Below, one piece after another: positions 19,051-27,781 of a stretch of DNA of 64,000 bases. Position 1 is the stretch's first letter. Each line of letters starts with the position of its first letter. The notes below the pieces were generated by a model, which saw only the letters and a program-made list of their open reading frames with translations, searched no databases and was not told the DNA's origin. Made by a program: the position numbers and the translations under genes. The DNA lies in the NCBI GenBank assembly GCA_023412805.1, contig JAEZRM010000048.1, forward strand, positions 1 to 64,000, given 5' to 3'. Source of the DNA: Pseudomonadota bacterium. GTDB lineage: Bacteria > Pseudomonadota > Alphaproteobacteria > Rhizobiales > Hyphomicrobiaceae.

Positions 19051-19601
19051 TCCTGAGGCGGCGAGAGACGCGGGTCGTACGGCGCGTGCCGAAATGGCTG
19101 CTTACCGTGCTCGTCATCTCTCTGCTCATCAACGGCCTGGTTATGGGTGCCATTGCTTCGCGCTGGCACGGCGGCCCACCAGGCCCGCCGATGCTCGGCT
19201 CGTCCTCCAACGCGCAACTTTTCGGCTTCGCCGTCACGCTTCCTAAAGAGCGGCGACGCGAGATATGGAACTCGGTCGCCACAGATCGCGACGCCATGCG
19301 CACCCTGCGCCAAGCCGTGCATGAGGCACGCGACGAGGCTCGGAAGATCCTTCTCGCAGAGCCCTTCGACGCGGCCGCCTATGCAGTCGCGCAGAAGCGC
19401 CTGTTCGATGCCGAGCAGGAAATGCGCCTGCGCGCGCTCGACGTTATCAAAGCCATTGCCCAGCAACTCACACCGCAGGAGCGCGCCGCCTTCGCCCGCT
19501 GGGAAGAGGATGACCGCACGCGGCGACGCGCTTTCTGGCGCGGTATGCGCGCCGAGGACGATAATCGGCCGCAGAAGGAAATGGCGCCTGCCCGGAACTG
19601 A
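19047..19601 (+). CDS. Periplasmic Spy/CnrX-like (heavy-metal sensor) protein
   Basis: 184 residues. One N-terminal membrane anchor (about 17-37) precedes a helical periplasmic domain. The pattern KERRREIWNS...MRTLRQAVHEARDEARK (given here in two parts) and AAYAVAQKRLFDAEQEMRLR is typical of the metal-resist/Spy-like family (CpxP, CnrX, ZraP). Such proteins sense Ni, Co, Zn or misfolded protein. Translation is coupled to the upstream anti-sigma candidate by a 4-base overlap. No unusual His or Cys cluster is seen, so the ligand is open. It is probably the third member of a sigma/anti-sigma/sensor relay. Confidence 0.75.
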   Translation: MILRRRETRVVRRVPKWLLTVLVISLLINGLVMGAIASRWHGGPPGPPMLGSSSNAQLFGFAVTLPKERRREIWNSVATDRDAMRTLRQAVHEARDEARKILLAEPFDAAAYAVAQKRLFDAEQEMRLRALDVIKAIAQQLTPQERAAFARWEEDDRTRRRAFWRGMRAEDDNRPQKEMAPARN

Positions 19602-19724
19602 GACCGCGGCAGCTTAGATTGCACCTCGATGTGCGCGCCCGGGCCTACCGTGCGCCCCGCTTGACAATTCTCCGCTCCAGGCTCACCGACAGGCCGGATA
19701 TTGGTACTGCCGTGGGAGAGCGCC

Positions 19725-20450
19725 GTGAAACTCTCGGACTTCAAGGTCCTGACCTTCGACTGCTATGGCACGCTCATCGACTGGGAGAGCGGCATGATCG
19801 CCGCGCTCTCACCGCTGACCGAGCGCCTGCAGCCTGCCCTGACGCGGAACCAGATCCTCGAGGCGCACAGCCGCATCGAGGCGATGCAGCAGCTCGCAAC
19901 CCCCGCCAAGCCCTACTCGGAGCTTCTCGCCGTCGTCTACAAGCGGCTCGCCGAGCACTGGGGTCTCTCGGTGAGCTGGCCGGAGTGCCTGACTTACGGC
20001 CGCTCCATCGCAGACTGGCCGGCATTTCCGGATTCCGCCGACGCCCTTCACTATCTCAAGCAGCATTTCAAGCTAGTGATCCTCTCGAATGTCGACAACG
20101 AGAGCTTCGCCCATTCCAACGCGCGCCTCGGCGTTGCCTTCGACGCCATCTACACGGCCGCCGACATCGGGTCGTACAAGCCGGCCGCACGGAACTTCGA
20201 GTACATGCTCGGCGACCTCGAAGCGCGGGGCATTGAGCCGCCGACGATCCTCCACGTTGCGGAAAGCCTCTTCCACGATCATGTGCCGGCCAAGAGCATC
20301 GGCCTCGCATCGTGCTGGATCCATCGCCGACATGGCGACGAGGGGTTTGGCGCGACGCAGCCGCCTGGCACTATTCCGAAAACCGACTTCCGGTTCGAGA
20401 GCATGGCGGCACTGGCCGCGGCTCACGCCGTCGATGTCAGCGGCAACTAA
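19725..20450 (+). CDS. Haloacid dehalogenase type II (HAD superfamily)
   Basis: 241 residues. The HAD nucleophile motif FDCYGTLIDWE is at the N-terminus, the Ser of motif II is in ILSNVDN, the Lys region is in YKPAARNFEYML, and the acidic motif is near HVAESLFHD. The FDxYGTL variant is typical of L-2-haloacid dehalogenases and related phosphatases. The true substrate is unknown and could be a 2-halo acid or a small phosphate ester. The start is the GTG preceded by GGGAGAG. It is a single gene, ended by a clear terminator. Confidence 0.85.
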   Translation: MKLSDFKVLTFDCYGTLIDWESGMIAALSPLTERLQPALTRNQILEAHSRIEAMQQLATPAKPYSELLAVVYKRLAEHWGLSVSWPECLTYGRSIADWPAFPDSADALHYLKQHFKLVILSNVDNESFAHSNARLGVAFDAIYTAADIGSYKPAARNFEYMLGDLEARGIEPPTILHVAESLFHDHVPAKSIGLASCWIHRRHGDEGFGATQPPGTIPKTDFRFESMAALAAAHAVDVSGN

Positions 20451-20452
20451 AA

Positions 20453-20481
20453 AGCCTTCCCGGCACGGGGCCGGAAAGGCT
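20453..20481 (+). terminator. Terminator hairpin after the HAD gene
   Basis: AGCCTTcCCGGC pairs with GCCGGaAAGGCT, one internal mismatch, with a short ACGG loop. It starts 3 bases after the stop codon. Confidence 0.65.
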
Positions 20482-20628
20482 GTCAGATAACTGATGCGGG
20501 AAGGAGCGTCGGCCGATCACCAGCTTTGCCGAACACCCGCCACGTAGCGTGTCCTCGGACTGCAGCACACCGTCACCGGCCTAACCGCGCACTACGAAGC
20601 CGCAGGCTTCCCGCGAGGCGCGAACGGC

Positions 20629-20805
20629 TTAGTGACTGGACTTTGAGCTCAGTCGGCTAATCTCGTCCTTGAGTTTCAGTTTTTCGAGCTTGAGGCGGGT
20701 GATCTCCACATCAGTGGAGCCCGGCCTGCTCATCTCTTCCTCGATCCGGCGGTCTAGAAGCTTGTGCTTCTCAGAAAGCTCTGCGAGATGTGCGTGTAGC
20801 GCCAT
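20629..20805 (-). CDS. YdcH-like small coiled-coil protein (DUF465)
   Basis: 58 residues: LAELSEKHKLLDRRIEEEMS then LKLEKLKLKDEISRL, an amphipathic helical hairpin typical of the YdcH/DUF465 family found across Proteobacteria. Its function is not established. Start ATG 20805 has GGAGGG upstream; the frame stays open to 20931 but that stretch is unlike the family. A small GAAGCC/GGCTTC hairpin (20596-20610) lies downstream. It stands divergent from RNase D with a 189-base AT-richer gap in which I see no other gene. Confidence 0.8.
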   Translation of the reverse strand: MALHAHLAELSEKHKLLDRRIEEEMSRPGSTDVEITRLKLEKLKLKDEISRLSSKSSH

Positions 20806-20994
20806 CAGGCCCTCCGTGTACGAGTTGACAGTTGAAAGTTTGCCACGGAACGCGGTCGTTGTCCAACCAGCGGGCGTCAACTGGTGCAAAACCACGTGAG
20901 GATGGCGAATTAACGCTGAAGTGTTATGCACGTATTGCTTAGATACTTTCTACAACCTGTACAAAATCTTGCGCAGTCCAACTCACGGAACTGA

Positions 20995-21621
20995 ATGGCC
21001 ATGTCTGCAGACCGGATCCACCTTCATCGCGGCGATCTCCCCGCGGGGCTCACGTTCTCGGGCGCCGTGGCGATCGATACCGAGACGCTCGGCCTGAAGC
21101 CGCACCGCGATCGTCTCTGCCTCGTGCAACTTTCGGCCGGTGACGGTACGGCCCATCTGGTGCAGTTCGATGGCAAGGACTGGTCCGCTCCGCGTCTCAA
21201 GGCCCTGCTTACGGATTCGCGGAACACGAAGATCTTCCACTATGCCCGCTTCGATGTGGCGGTGCTGGAGCAGTATCTCGGTGTCGTTACGACCCCCATT
21301 TACTGCACGAAGATCGCATCGAAGCTCGTGCGCACCTATACGGACCGCCATGGCCTGAAGGATCTTTGTAACGAGCTCCTCGGCGTCGAGCTTTCGAAAC
21401 AGCAGCAGAGTTCGGACTGGGCGACAGCCACACTGAGCCCGCAGCAGCTTGCCTACGCTGCCGCGGATGTCCTCCACCTCCATGAGCTCAAGAAGGTGCT
21501 CGATGCCATGCTGGCTCGGCAGGACCGCACGGTCCTCGCGAAGGCCTGCTTCTCGTTTCTCCCGACCCGGGCGAAGCTCGATCTCGCCGGCTTCGAGGAC
21601 ACTGATATTTTCAGCCATTGA
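20995..21621 (+). CDS. rnd: Ribonuclease D (short form)
   Basis: 208 residues, containing only the DEDDy 3'-5' exonuclease domain: Exo I DTETLGL, Exo II FHYARFDVAVL, Exo III YAAADVLHLHEL. The HRDC domains of E. coli RNase D are absent, as is usual for the short alphaproteobacterial form. It trims 3' ends of tRNA and other small RNAs. Start ATG 20995; ATG 21001 is an alternative. The Lpt locus follows 130 bases downstream on the same strand, a frequent alphaproteobacterial order. Confidence 0.92.
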   Translation: MAMSADRIHLHRGDLPAGLTFSGAVAIDTETLGLKPHRDRLCLVQLSAGDGTAHLVQFDGKDWSAPRLKALLTDSRNTKIFHYARFDVAVLEQYLGVVTTPIYCTKIASKLVRTYTDRHGLKDLCNELLGVELSKQQQSSDWATATLSPQQLAYAAADVLHLHELKKVLDAMLARQDRTVLAKACFSFLPTRAKLDLAGFEDTDIFSH

Positions 21622-21751
21622 AAGGCTGTGGGTTATTCCGCTTTCGTTGTAACAACTTGCGAGCGGTCCCAATATCTCCCAGATTCACAGCCAGTGAATG
21701 CATCGGACGCGCTGCTTCGACAGGCTGGAGTCGGCGCATCAGCGGGTAAGC

Positions 21752-23824
21752 ATGGCGACGACGATCGATCCACGCCGGGTGCATGACCGGCCGGGCGGCT
21801 CTGCGCCGAGCGGAATGGGACGCGGCGGGCCGGAGAACGGGGCAGATCACGTGTCTGGCCTCGATCGTACGCGCGCGTTCGCCGTCGCGCGACGTCACAG
21901 CATCTTGGTCCGCACGTTGCGGTTCGCTCTTCCGGCTTTCGCTTTCGGCGTACTCGGAATCTATGGCCTCACGACGTGGCGCCTCACCACGCTCAGAGCG
22001 AGCGGCGTCACGCTCGAGACCGTACGCATCTCGAATGACCATCTCATGATGGCCAACCCGAAGTATGCCGGCGCCGGCAAGGATGGCTCGCGTCATGCCG
22101 TCCGAGCGCGCTCGGCTGAGACGGATCTTCTCTCGCAGAAGCTCGTCAAGCTCACGGCCATCGAGGGTGAGCTTATGCAGTTGAGCGGCACCCAGATCGA
22201 CCTCACCGCAACGCGCGGCACATACGACCAGGAAACGGGCGTGCTCGAGCTGCACGAGCAGATCGACGTCAAGTCGACCGACGGCATGACAGCCAAGCTG
22301 ACCTCGGCGACCGTCTACACGAAAGAGAACCGCATCGTCTCGAACGAACCCATCACCGCAACGTCGACATCGGGAAGCATCCGCGCGAAGGCCATGGAGA
22401 TGGCAACGCAACGCCGCGTCGCGACATTCACCGGCGATGTCGCCGTACGCATGACGCCGCCACCTCCATCGCCCGATGCTGCTGCAAAGAAGGAAAAGCC
22501 TGCGAGCACCGCGCTCGGCCCGAGCTTCTCGTCCAACGAGCCCGTCGACATCACATCCGACAAGCTCACGGTCGACGATGAAAAGCGCACAGCCCAGTTC
22601 CGCACCAATGTCGTTGCCCGGCAAGGCACGGCAACGCTGCTCGCTCCAGAACTCGATGCAATCTATGCAGGCCGCGCCGCGCTGCCGGGTGGCGCGGATG
22701 CCAAGTCGGCCGCGGGCGGCGAAGGCTCACGCCTGACGGACCTCAAGGCGCGCGGCGGCGTCGAGATGACACGCGACAACGACCGCGCCACCGCGACGAC
22801 GCTACACTACGACGCCCAAGCCCAGCGCACGACGCTCACCGGCCCCGTGGACATGACATCGGGCATCGATCGTCGGGCAACCAGCGCCATGGCCGAGATC
22901 GATCACCGGGCCGACCGCATCACGCTCGATGGCGCTGTCGTGCTCTACCAGGGCAAGAACCTTCTGCGCGGCGAGCGTCTCGCGGTCGACCGTGCCAACG
23001 GGCGCGCCCGCCTCGACAGCCCTGCCGAAAGCGCCCGCGGTAATGGCCGCATCAACGTCATTCTCTACCGTACCGAAACCAACCCATCTCGTTCACGCTC
23101 ATCGGCGTCAGAAGCCAGTGAGACAGGGGCGATCGGCGCCTTCCGCACGGACCCGAGCGCCCCGATGGACATCGACGCGGCAGCGCTCGACTTCGACGAG
23201 AACCGTCGCAATGCGCATTTCACGGGCAACGTCGTCGCCAAGCAGGGCGAGTTCGTGATCCGCACGCCGAGTCTCATGGCCCACTTCCAAGGACAGACGT
23301 CCCTTCTTGCGGCGGGCCCCAAGGGTAGCGATGCCGCCGGCGCATCGAGCCTCAAGAAGATCGAGGCACGCAATGGGGTGGTGGTCACCGGCAAGGATGG
23401 CCAGAAGGTTACGGGCGACTGGGCGGACTTCGATCCTGTCGGAAACTTTGCAACCGTGGGCGGGCGCGTCGTCGTGAACCAGGGCAAAAACGTCGTCGAA
23501 GGCTCGAAGCTCATCATGGATCTGACCTCGGGGCGGACGCGCTTCGAGACCGGTGGCGCTGACACCGTTGCGTCTGGGCCATCGGCGGAGAGCACCCTGC
23601 CCTGCGTCCCTGGGCAGACCTGCACCTCCAAACGGCGCGTGCGCGCCATTTTCTACCCAAAGGATGCCAAGGGCCTCCCCTCTCGACGCGAGCGCAATGC
23701 GGCACCCGCACCCGCTACACCTGAGGCTACCCCCTCCCCCGCTGCACCAGGATCGCGCAGTCCGAGCCAATCATCCTGGCAGTCCTCGACCACGCGGGCC
23801 CCCGCGACGGGAGCCCCGCAATGA
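21752..23824 (+). CDS. LptC-LptA fusion, LPS transport bridge protein
   Basis: About 690 residues in one uninterrupted frame. A single membrane segment (about 56-76) and an LptC-like domain (about 80-235) are followed by two OstA/LptA-like beta-jellyroll units, about 270-445 and 475-640. They are recognisable by the internal repeat FRTNVVARQG and FTGNVVAKQG, each after a D-x-D-E-x-R-x-A pattern. The tail is Pro/Ala/Ser-rich and probably disordered. LptC receives LPS from LptB2FG and LptA passes it across the periplasm; elsewhere they are separate proteins. lptB follows 22 bases downstream. Start ATG 21752 (before ATTIDPRR) is preferred over 21698; neither has a strong Shine-Dalgarno. Confidence 0.85.
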   Translation: MATTIDPRRVHDRPGGSAPSGMGRGGPENGADHVSGLDRTRAFAVARRHSILVRTLRFALPAFAFGVLGIYGLTTWRLTTLRASGVTLETVRISNDHLMMANPKYAGAGKDGSRHAVRARSAETDLLSQKLVKLTAIEGELMQLSGTQIDLTATRGTYDQETGVLELHEQIDVKSTDGMTAKLTSATVYTKENRIVSNEPITATSTSGSIRAKAMEMATQRRVATFTGDVAVRMTPPPPSPDAAAKKEKPASTALGPSFSSNEPVDITSDKLTVDDEKRTAQFRTNVVARQGTATLLAPELDAIYAGRAALPGGADAKSAAGGEGSRLTDLKARGGVEMTRDNDRATATTLHYDAQAQRTTLTGPVDMTSGIDRRATSAMAEIDHRADRITLDGAVVLYQGKNLLRGERLAVDRANGRARLDSPAESARGNGRINVILYRTETNPSRSRSSASEASETGAIGAFRTDPSAPMDIDAAALDFDENRRNAHFTGNVVAKQGEFVIRTPSLMAHFQGQTSLLAAGPKGSDAAGASSLKKIEARNGVVVTGKDGQKVTGDWADFDPVGNFATVGGRVVVNQGKNVVEGSKLIMDLTSGRTRFETGGADTVASGPSAESTLPCVPGQTCTSKRRVRAIFYPKDAKGLPSRRERNAAPAPATPEATPSPAAPGSRSPSQSSWQSSTTRAPATGAPQ

Positions 23825-23846
23825 CCTCCAGCCGGCAGGCGCGCCC

Positions 23847-24686
23847 ATGACCCGAAACGGTTGGCTGCAGCGGATCGGCCTCGGTCGACGCGCGAAGAGC
23901 AATGGCGCCCATCATGAGACCTACGAGGACCAGGAGGAGGAGGCACAACTTTCTCCCGACGGCCACGAAGGCTGGCTGACGGCCGCCGGCGTGCGTAAAT
24001 CCTACAAGCGGCGCCTCGTCGTGCGGGGCGTCGACCTGGCCGTCCGCCGCGGTGAGGCCGTGGGCCTCCTCGGTCCCAATGGCGCCGGCAAGACGACCGT
24101 CTTCTACATGATTACGGGGCTGGTACCGGCGGACGCCGGAACCATCACCATCAACGGGCAGAATGTGACCCGGCTGCCGATGTACCGCCGCGCCCGCCTC
24201 GGGATCGGCTATCTCCCGCAGGAGGCCTCGATCTTCCGAGGCCTGACGGTCGAGCAGAACATCATGGCCGTGCTCGAGCTCGTCGAACCGAACCGGCGCC
24301 GGCGGCGCGAGCAGCTCGACGAGCTTCTGGAGGAGTTCAGGATCACCCGTCTCCGGAAAAGCCCGTCGATCGCCCTTTCGGGCGGCGAGCGGCGACGCTG
24401 CGAGATCGCGCGGGCGCTGGCTTCACGCCCCGTCTTCATGCTGCTGGACGAACCATTCGCCGGCATCGACCCCATCGCCGTCGGCGAGATTCAGCAATTG
24501 GTGCGCCACCTGACGCAACGCGGCCTGGGTGTACTGATCACCGATCACAACGTCCGCGAGACCCTGAGCCTCGTCGATCGAGCCTATGTCATTGCAGATG
24601 GTCAGGTTTTGACTCAGGGCAGCCCGTCCGAAATCATCGCCAACGAGGACGTCCGGCGAGTGTATCTGGGTGACATGTTCGGTTAA
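23847..24686 (+). CDS. lptB: LPS export ABC transporter ATP-binding protein LptB
   Basis: 279 residues. Walker A GPNGAGKTT, Q-loop YLPQEASIF, signature LSGGERRR, Walker B VFMLLDEPF and the switch His in LITDHNVRETL are all present. The LSGGERRRxEIARAL and AGIDP patterns are characteristic of LptB and not of other ABC ATPases. It powers extraction of LPS from the inner membrane with LptF and LptG, which are not in this window. It is about 40 residues longer at the N-terminus than E. coli LptB, with an acidic Glu/Asp-rich segment. It sits between the LptC-LptA fusion gene and rpoN, as in most Rhizobiales. Confidence 0.96.
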   Translation: MTRNGWLQRIGLGRRAKSNGAHHETYEDQEEEAQLSPDGHEGWLTAAGVRKSYKRRLVVRGVDLAVRRGEAVGLLGPNGAGKTTVFYMITGLVPADAGTITINGQNVTRLPMYRRARLGIGYLPQEASIFRGLTVEQNIMAVLELVEPNRRRRREQLDELLEEFRITRLRKSPSIALSGGERRRCEIARALASRPVFMLLDEPFAGIDPIAVGEIQQLVRHLTQRGLGVLITDHNVRETLSLVDRAYVIADGQVLTQGSPSEIIANEDVRRVYLGDMFG

Positions 24687-24867
24687 CGGCTGCCTCAGAT
24701 GGGAGCGCCCGGCCCGGCAAATTGGCCGCTTATCGCGCAATGCTGTTTACGATTCTGAGCTAGAGTGTCCTCAGTGATCACGCGTAGCGGCGTTCGAAGA
24801 CCGCCGGCGTTCGAGTGATTTCCTGCGCGGTGTGAGGCATCGCGAGGCAGCGTCGGGGAAAGTTCGT

Positions 24868-26436
24868 ATGGCGATTACGACGAAGCTAGAGCTCCGCCAG
24901 AGCCAGCAGCTCGTCATGACGCCGCAGCTGCAGCAGGCGATCAAGCTTTTGCAGCTCTCCAACCTCGAACTGAACGAGTTCGTCGACGCCGAGCTTGAGC
25001 GCAATCCACTGCTCGAGCGCGACGAGGAATACGAGCCATCGACCAGCGCCGCCGAGGTCGCCTACGAAAAGGACAGCGGCGCGGACGGCGACGCCGGTGA
25101 CGACGGCGATTTCGGCGATGGTGATGATGCCGGCGCCGGGCGCCTCGACCTGATCGCCGATACGACAGTCTCCGCCAACGATCTCGACGCGGACCGTGAT
25201 GTCGCTTTCGCCGAGGAGAGCCCGCAGGACATTGCAGCGCTCCTGGCCGGCAGCACCTGGTCGAGTGCGCGCCAGCCTGCAATGCTCGGTGGCGAAGATG
25301 CCGATCTCGAATCCATCCTGACGAGCGAGATTTCTCTACGTGACCATCTCGCCGATCAACTTCATCTGGCGGTGAGCGATCCCGTCGAGCGCATGATTGG
25401 TGGCAACATCATCGATCTCGTCGACGATGCGGGTTACATGCGCGCCGATCTCGGCGAGCTCGCCGAGCGTATCGGCGCACCGCTCGCTCAAGTCAGGTCG
25501 GTCCTCGCGAAGCTTCAGACCTTCGATCCTCCGGGCGTGATGGCGACTTCGCTCCAGGAGTGCCTCGCGCTGCAGCTCAAGGAGCGCAACCGTTACGACC
25601 CCATGATCGCGGCGTTTCTCGATCATCTCGATCTGCTGGCCGCGCATGACCTGCGTCAGCTCAAGCGCATTCTCGGCACCGACATGGAGGACATTACCGA
25701 CATGATCGCCGAGATCCGCTCGCTCAATCCCAAGCCCGGCAATACGTTCGGCGGACCGCCGGCGCAGACCGTCATCCCTGACGTGCTCGTGCGCCCGGCG
25801 AGCGACGGTAGCTGGCATGTCGAGCTCAACAGCGAGACGCTGCCCCGCGTCCTCGTCAATCGCGCCTACTACACGCGCGTCTCAGGCAACGTCGCCTCGC
25901 AATCGCGCGACAAGGAGTTCCTGGTCGAGTGCCTGAACACCGCCAACTGGCTGGTGAAGAGCCTCGATCAGCGCGCCCGTACAATCCTGCGCGTTGCCGA
26001 GGAGATCGTGCGCCAGCAGGACGCCTTCCTCGTGCACGGCGTGCAGCACCTGCGGCCGCTCAATCTCAAGACTGTCGCCGATGCCATCAAGATGCACGAG
26101 TCGACGGTCAGCCGTGTCACGTCCTCCAAGTATATGGCGACGAACCGCGGCATCTTCGAAATGAAATACTTCTTCAACTCGGCCATCGCCTCGGTGGACA
26201 ATGGGACAGCGCACTCCTCCGTCTCGGTGCGTCATCGCATCAAGCTGCTCATCGATGCGGAGACATCGAGCGCCGTGCTTTCCGACGACCAGATCGTCGA
26301 TGTTCTGCAGCGTGAAGGCATCGACATCGCCCGCCGCACCGTCGCCAAGTACCGCGAGGCCATGGGTATCGCATCGTCCGTTCAGCGCCGGCGCGAGAAG
26401 CGCGCCCATGCCCAGACCGCCAGGGTCGCAGGGTAA
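24868..26436 (+). CDS. rpoN: RNA polymerase sigma-54 factor
   Basis: 522 residues. The Gln-rich activator-interacting region (about 1-50, LRQSQQLVMTPQLQQAIK) comes first, then an acidic region II with many Asp/Gly (about 60-110), a core-binding domain, a helix-turn-helix, and the diagnostic RpoN box ARRTVAKYRE near the C-terminus. It directs transcription from -24/-12 promoters with AAA+ activators, classically for nitrogen functions. Start is the ATG before AITTKLELR. It lies 181 bases after lptB; the hpf gene that often follows rpoN is replaced here by tRNA-Lys. Confidence 0.97.
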   Translation: MAITTKLELRQSQQLVMTPQLQQAIKLLQLSNLELNEFVDAELERNPLLERDEEYEPSTSAAEVAYEKDSGADGDAGDDGDFGDGDDAGAGRLDLIADTTVSANDLDADRDVAFAEESPQDIAALLAGSTWSSARQPAMLGGEDADLESILTSEISLRDHLADQLHLAVSDPVERMIGGNIIDLVDDAGYMRADLGELAERIGAPLAQVRSVLAKLQTFDPPGVMATSLQECLALQLKERNRYDPMIAAFLDHLDLLAAHDLRQLKRILGTDMEDITDMIAEIRSLNPKPGNTFGGPPAQTVIPDVLVRPASDGSWHVELNSETLPRVLVNRAYYTRVSGNVASQSRDKEFLVECLNTANWLVKSLDQRARTILRVAEEIVRQQDAFLVHGVQHLRPLNLKTVADAIKMHESTVSRVTSSKYMATNRGIFEMKYFFNSAIASVDNGTAHSSVSVRHRIKLLIDAETSSAVLSDDQIVDVLQREGIDIARRTVAKYREAMGIASSVQRRREKRAHAQTARVAG

Positions 26437-26645
26437 ATTCTCGCAACGCATTGCCCCAGGGCACGGCCTCGGGCGTTGCCATCCCCCATAAAGCCCTGTA
26501 AGCACGGCGCCGGAGCCTGATTGCATCAGAGGGCATCGCACCGCGGCCTGATCTGGCGCGTGCCTCGGGCTCCCATCATCGGCTTCGACGGTGATAGCTC
26601 TTGATGACCACGCGATGGCGCCGTCACCCGGCAATCGCGCTCGGA

Positions 26646-26720
26646 GGGCGGGTAGCTCAGTGGTAGAGCATCTGACTTTTAATCAGATGGTCGTGGGTTC
26701 GATCCCCACCCCGCTCACCA
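26646..26720 (+). tRNA. tRNA-Lys (anticodon TTT)
   Basis: A 75-base cloverleaf with encoded CCA. The acceptor stem GGGCGGG pairs with CCCGCTC (one G-T). The D arm TAGCTCAGTGGTAGAGCA, the anticodon arm with loop CTTTTAA (anticodon TTT) and the T arm GTGGG TTCGATC CCCAC are all regular. It reads AAA and AAG. Confidence 0.97.
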
Positions 26721-26809
26721 ACTCAATTTAGCATTGCCGGCGGCCGGAGTAGCGGTGCGACGTGGGTGCGGCGGGCGCCGCCATCTATGCCTGGTGCTTC
26801 GCTCGGGAT

Positions 26810-27619
26810 ATGACTCGCACGATGTCACCGTCGCTCCCACTTCAGTCCGTGCGCAGTCTCTCGGAGCCTCGAGAGGCGAGCATCCAATTTGCGGCGTCGT
26901 GGGCCGTGGAGCTGGAGCCCGGTGAAACACCTTACATTGTGGGCATCGGCAGCTTACTGGACGATAGCGCCGGTCCGGGTGCCGGCTGCCGGCTGCACGT
27001 TTGGTATGGCGGGCCGGCGGATGAGGACATTGCCTCGCTGATGCCCTATCTGCCCCTCCTGGAACAGGAAGAGGTTGGGCGCCTGCGAATTCCCAGCCAC
27101 CGGTGGAGCGTCGCCGCGGCACGAGCGGCCGCACGCACGCAATTGGCTCAATTGCTCGATTGTGCACCCGCTGAGGTCGGCATCGTGCGCGATCCTCTTG
27201 GAAAGCCCAAGTTGGATCCGGCTGCCCATGGCAGATTGGCGGAGCGCATTCACTTCAACATCAGCCACACGACTGGCCTCGTTGCAGTTGCCGTGGCAAC
27301 GCGCCGGATCGGGATCGACGTCGAGGCCGTGAGGTCACTCGACGATCTGGATGGGATAGCTGCTGAGACGTTCGCGCCGCCGATGCTGGAAGCGCTGAAG
27401 GCGGCACGGCAGCCTTCAGAGAAAATCGCGCTTTTTTTTCGCTTTTGGACGCTCGGCGAAGCTTTCATCAAAGCGACGGGACAGGGGCTCTCCCAGGATT
27501 TGCGGGCATTCGCCTTCTCGCAGGCTGACCCGCCGCGCTTGACGCACCTCGATGGCGTCGGAAATCCTGAGGAACACTGGGCATTTGCGACGATCGATGC
27601 CACGTCCCGACCTGCCTGA
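26810..27619 (+). CDS. Sfp-type 4'-phosphopantetheinyl transferase
   Basis: 269 residues. The family motifs are present: FNISHTTGLVAVAV, the Mg-binding IGIDVEAV, and FFRFWTLGEAFIKATGQGL, the equivalent of W-(T/S)-x-(K/R)-E-(A/S)-x-x-K. Length and the N-terminal half-domain match the Sfp/EntD group and not AcpS, so it should convert apo carrier domains of NRPS/PKS-type enzymes to holo form. The obvious client in the window is the Pls-like synthetase encoded at 33369-37451, which has a GGHS carrier site. Start ATG 26810 has GGGAT upstream; a GTG at 26762 is an alternative. It lies 90 bases after tRNA-Lys. Confidence 0.9.
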   Translation: MTRTMSPSLPLQSVRSLSEPREASIQFAASWAVELEPGETPYIVGIGSLLDDSAGPGAGCRLHVWYGGPADEDIASLMPYLPLLEQEEVGRLRIPSHRWSVAAARAAARTQLAQLLDCAPAEVGIVRDPLGKPKLDPAAHGRLAERIHFNISHTTGLVAVAVATRRIGIDVEAVRSLDDLDGIAAETFAPPMLEALKAARQPSEKIALFFRFWTLGEAFIKATGQGLSQDLRAFAFSQADPPRLTHLDGVGNPEEHWAFATIDATSRPA

Positions 27620-27781
27620 CAGTTTCCGCGCCTCGGACATGCGTCCGGCCGGGCTCGCCGCTGTGATCCCAGGGCAACACGTCCATATAAAGATAATTCC
27701 TGTGAACTTTGGTAAGGACCGACTCAGCTAAGTTCTCCGCAATCGCTAGCATTGGGCGCTTGGCGAACAAGGAGATTGAGA

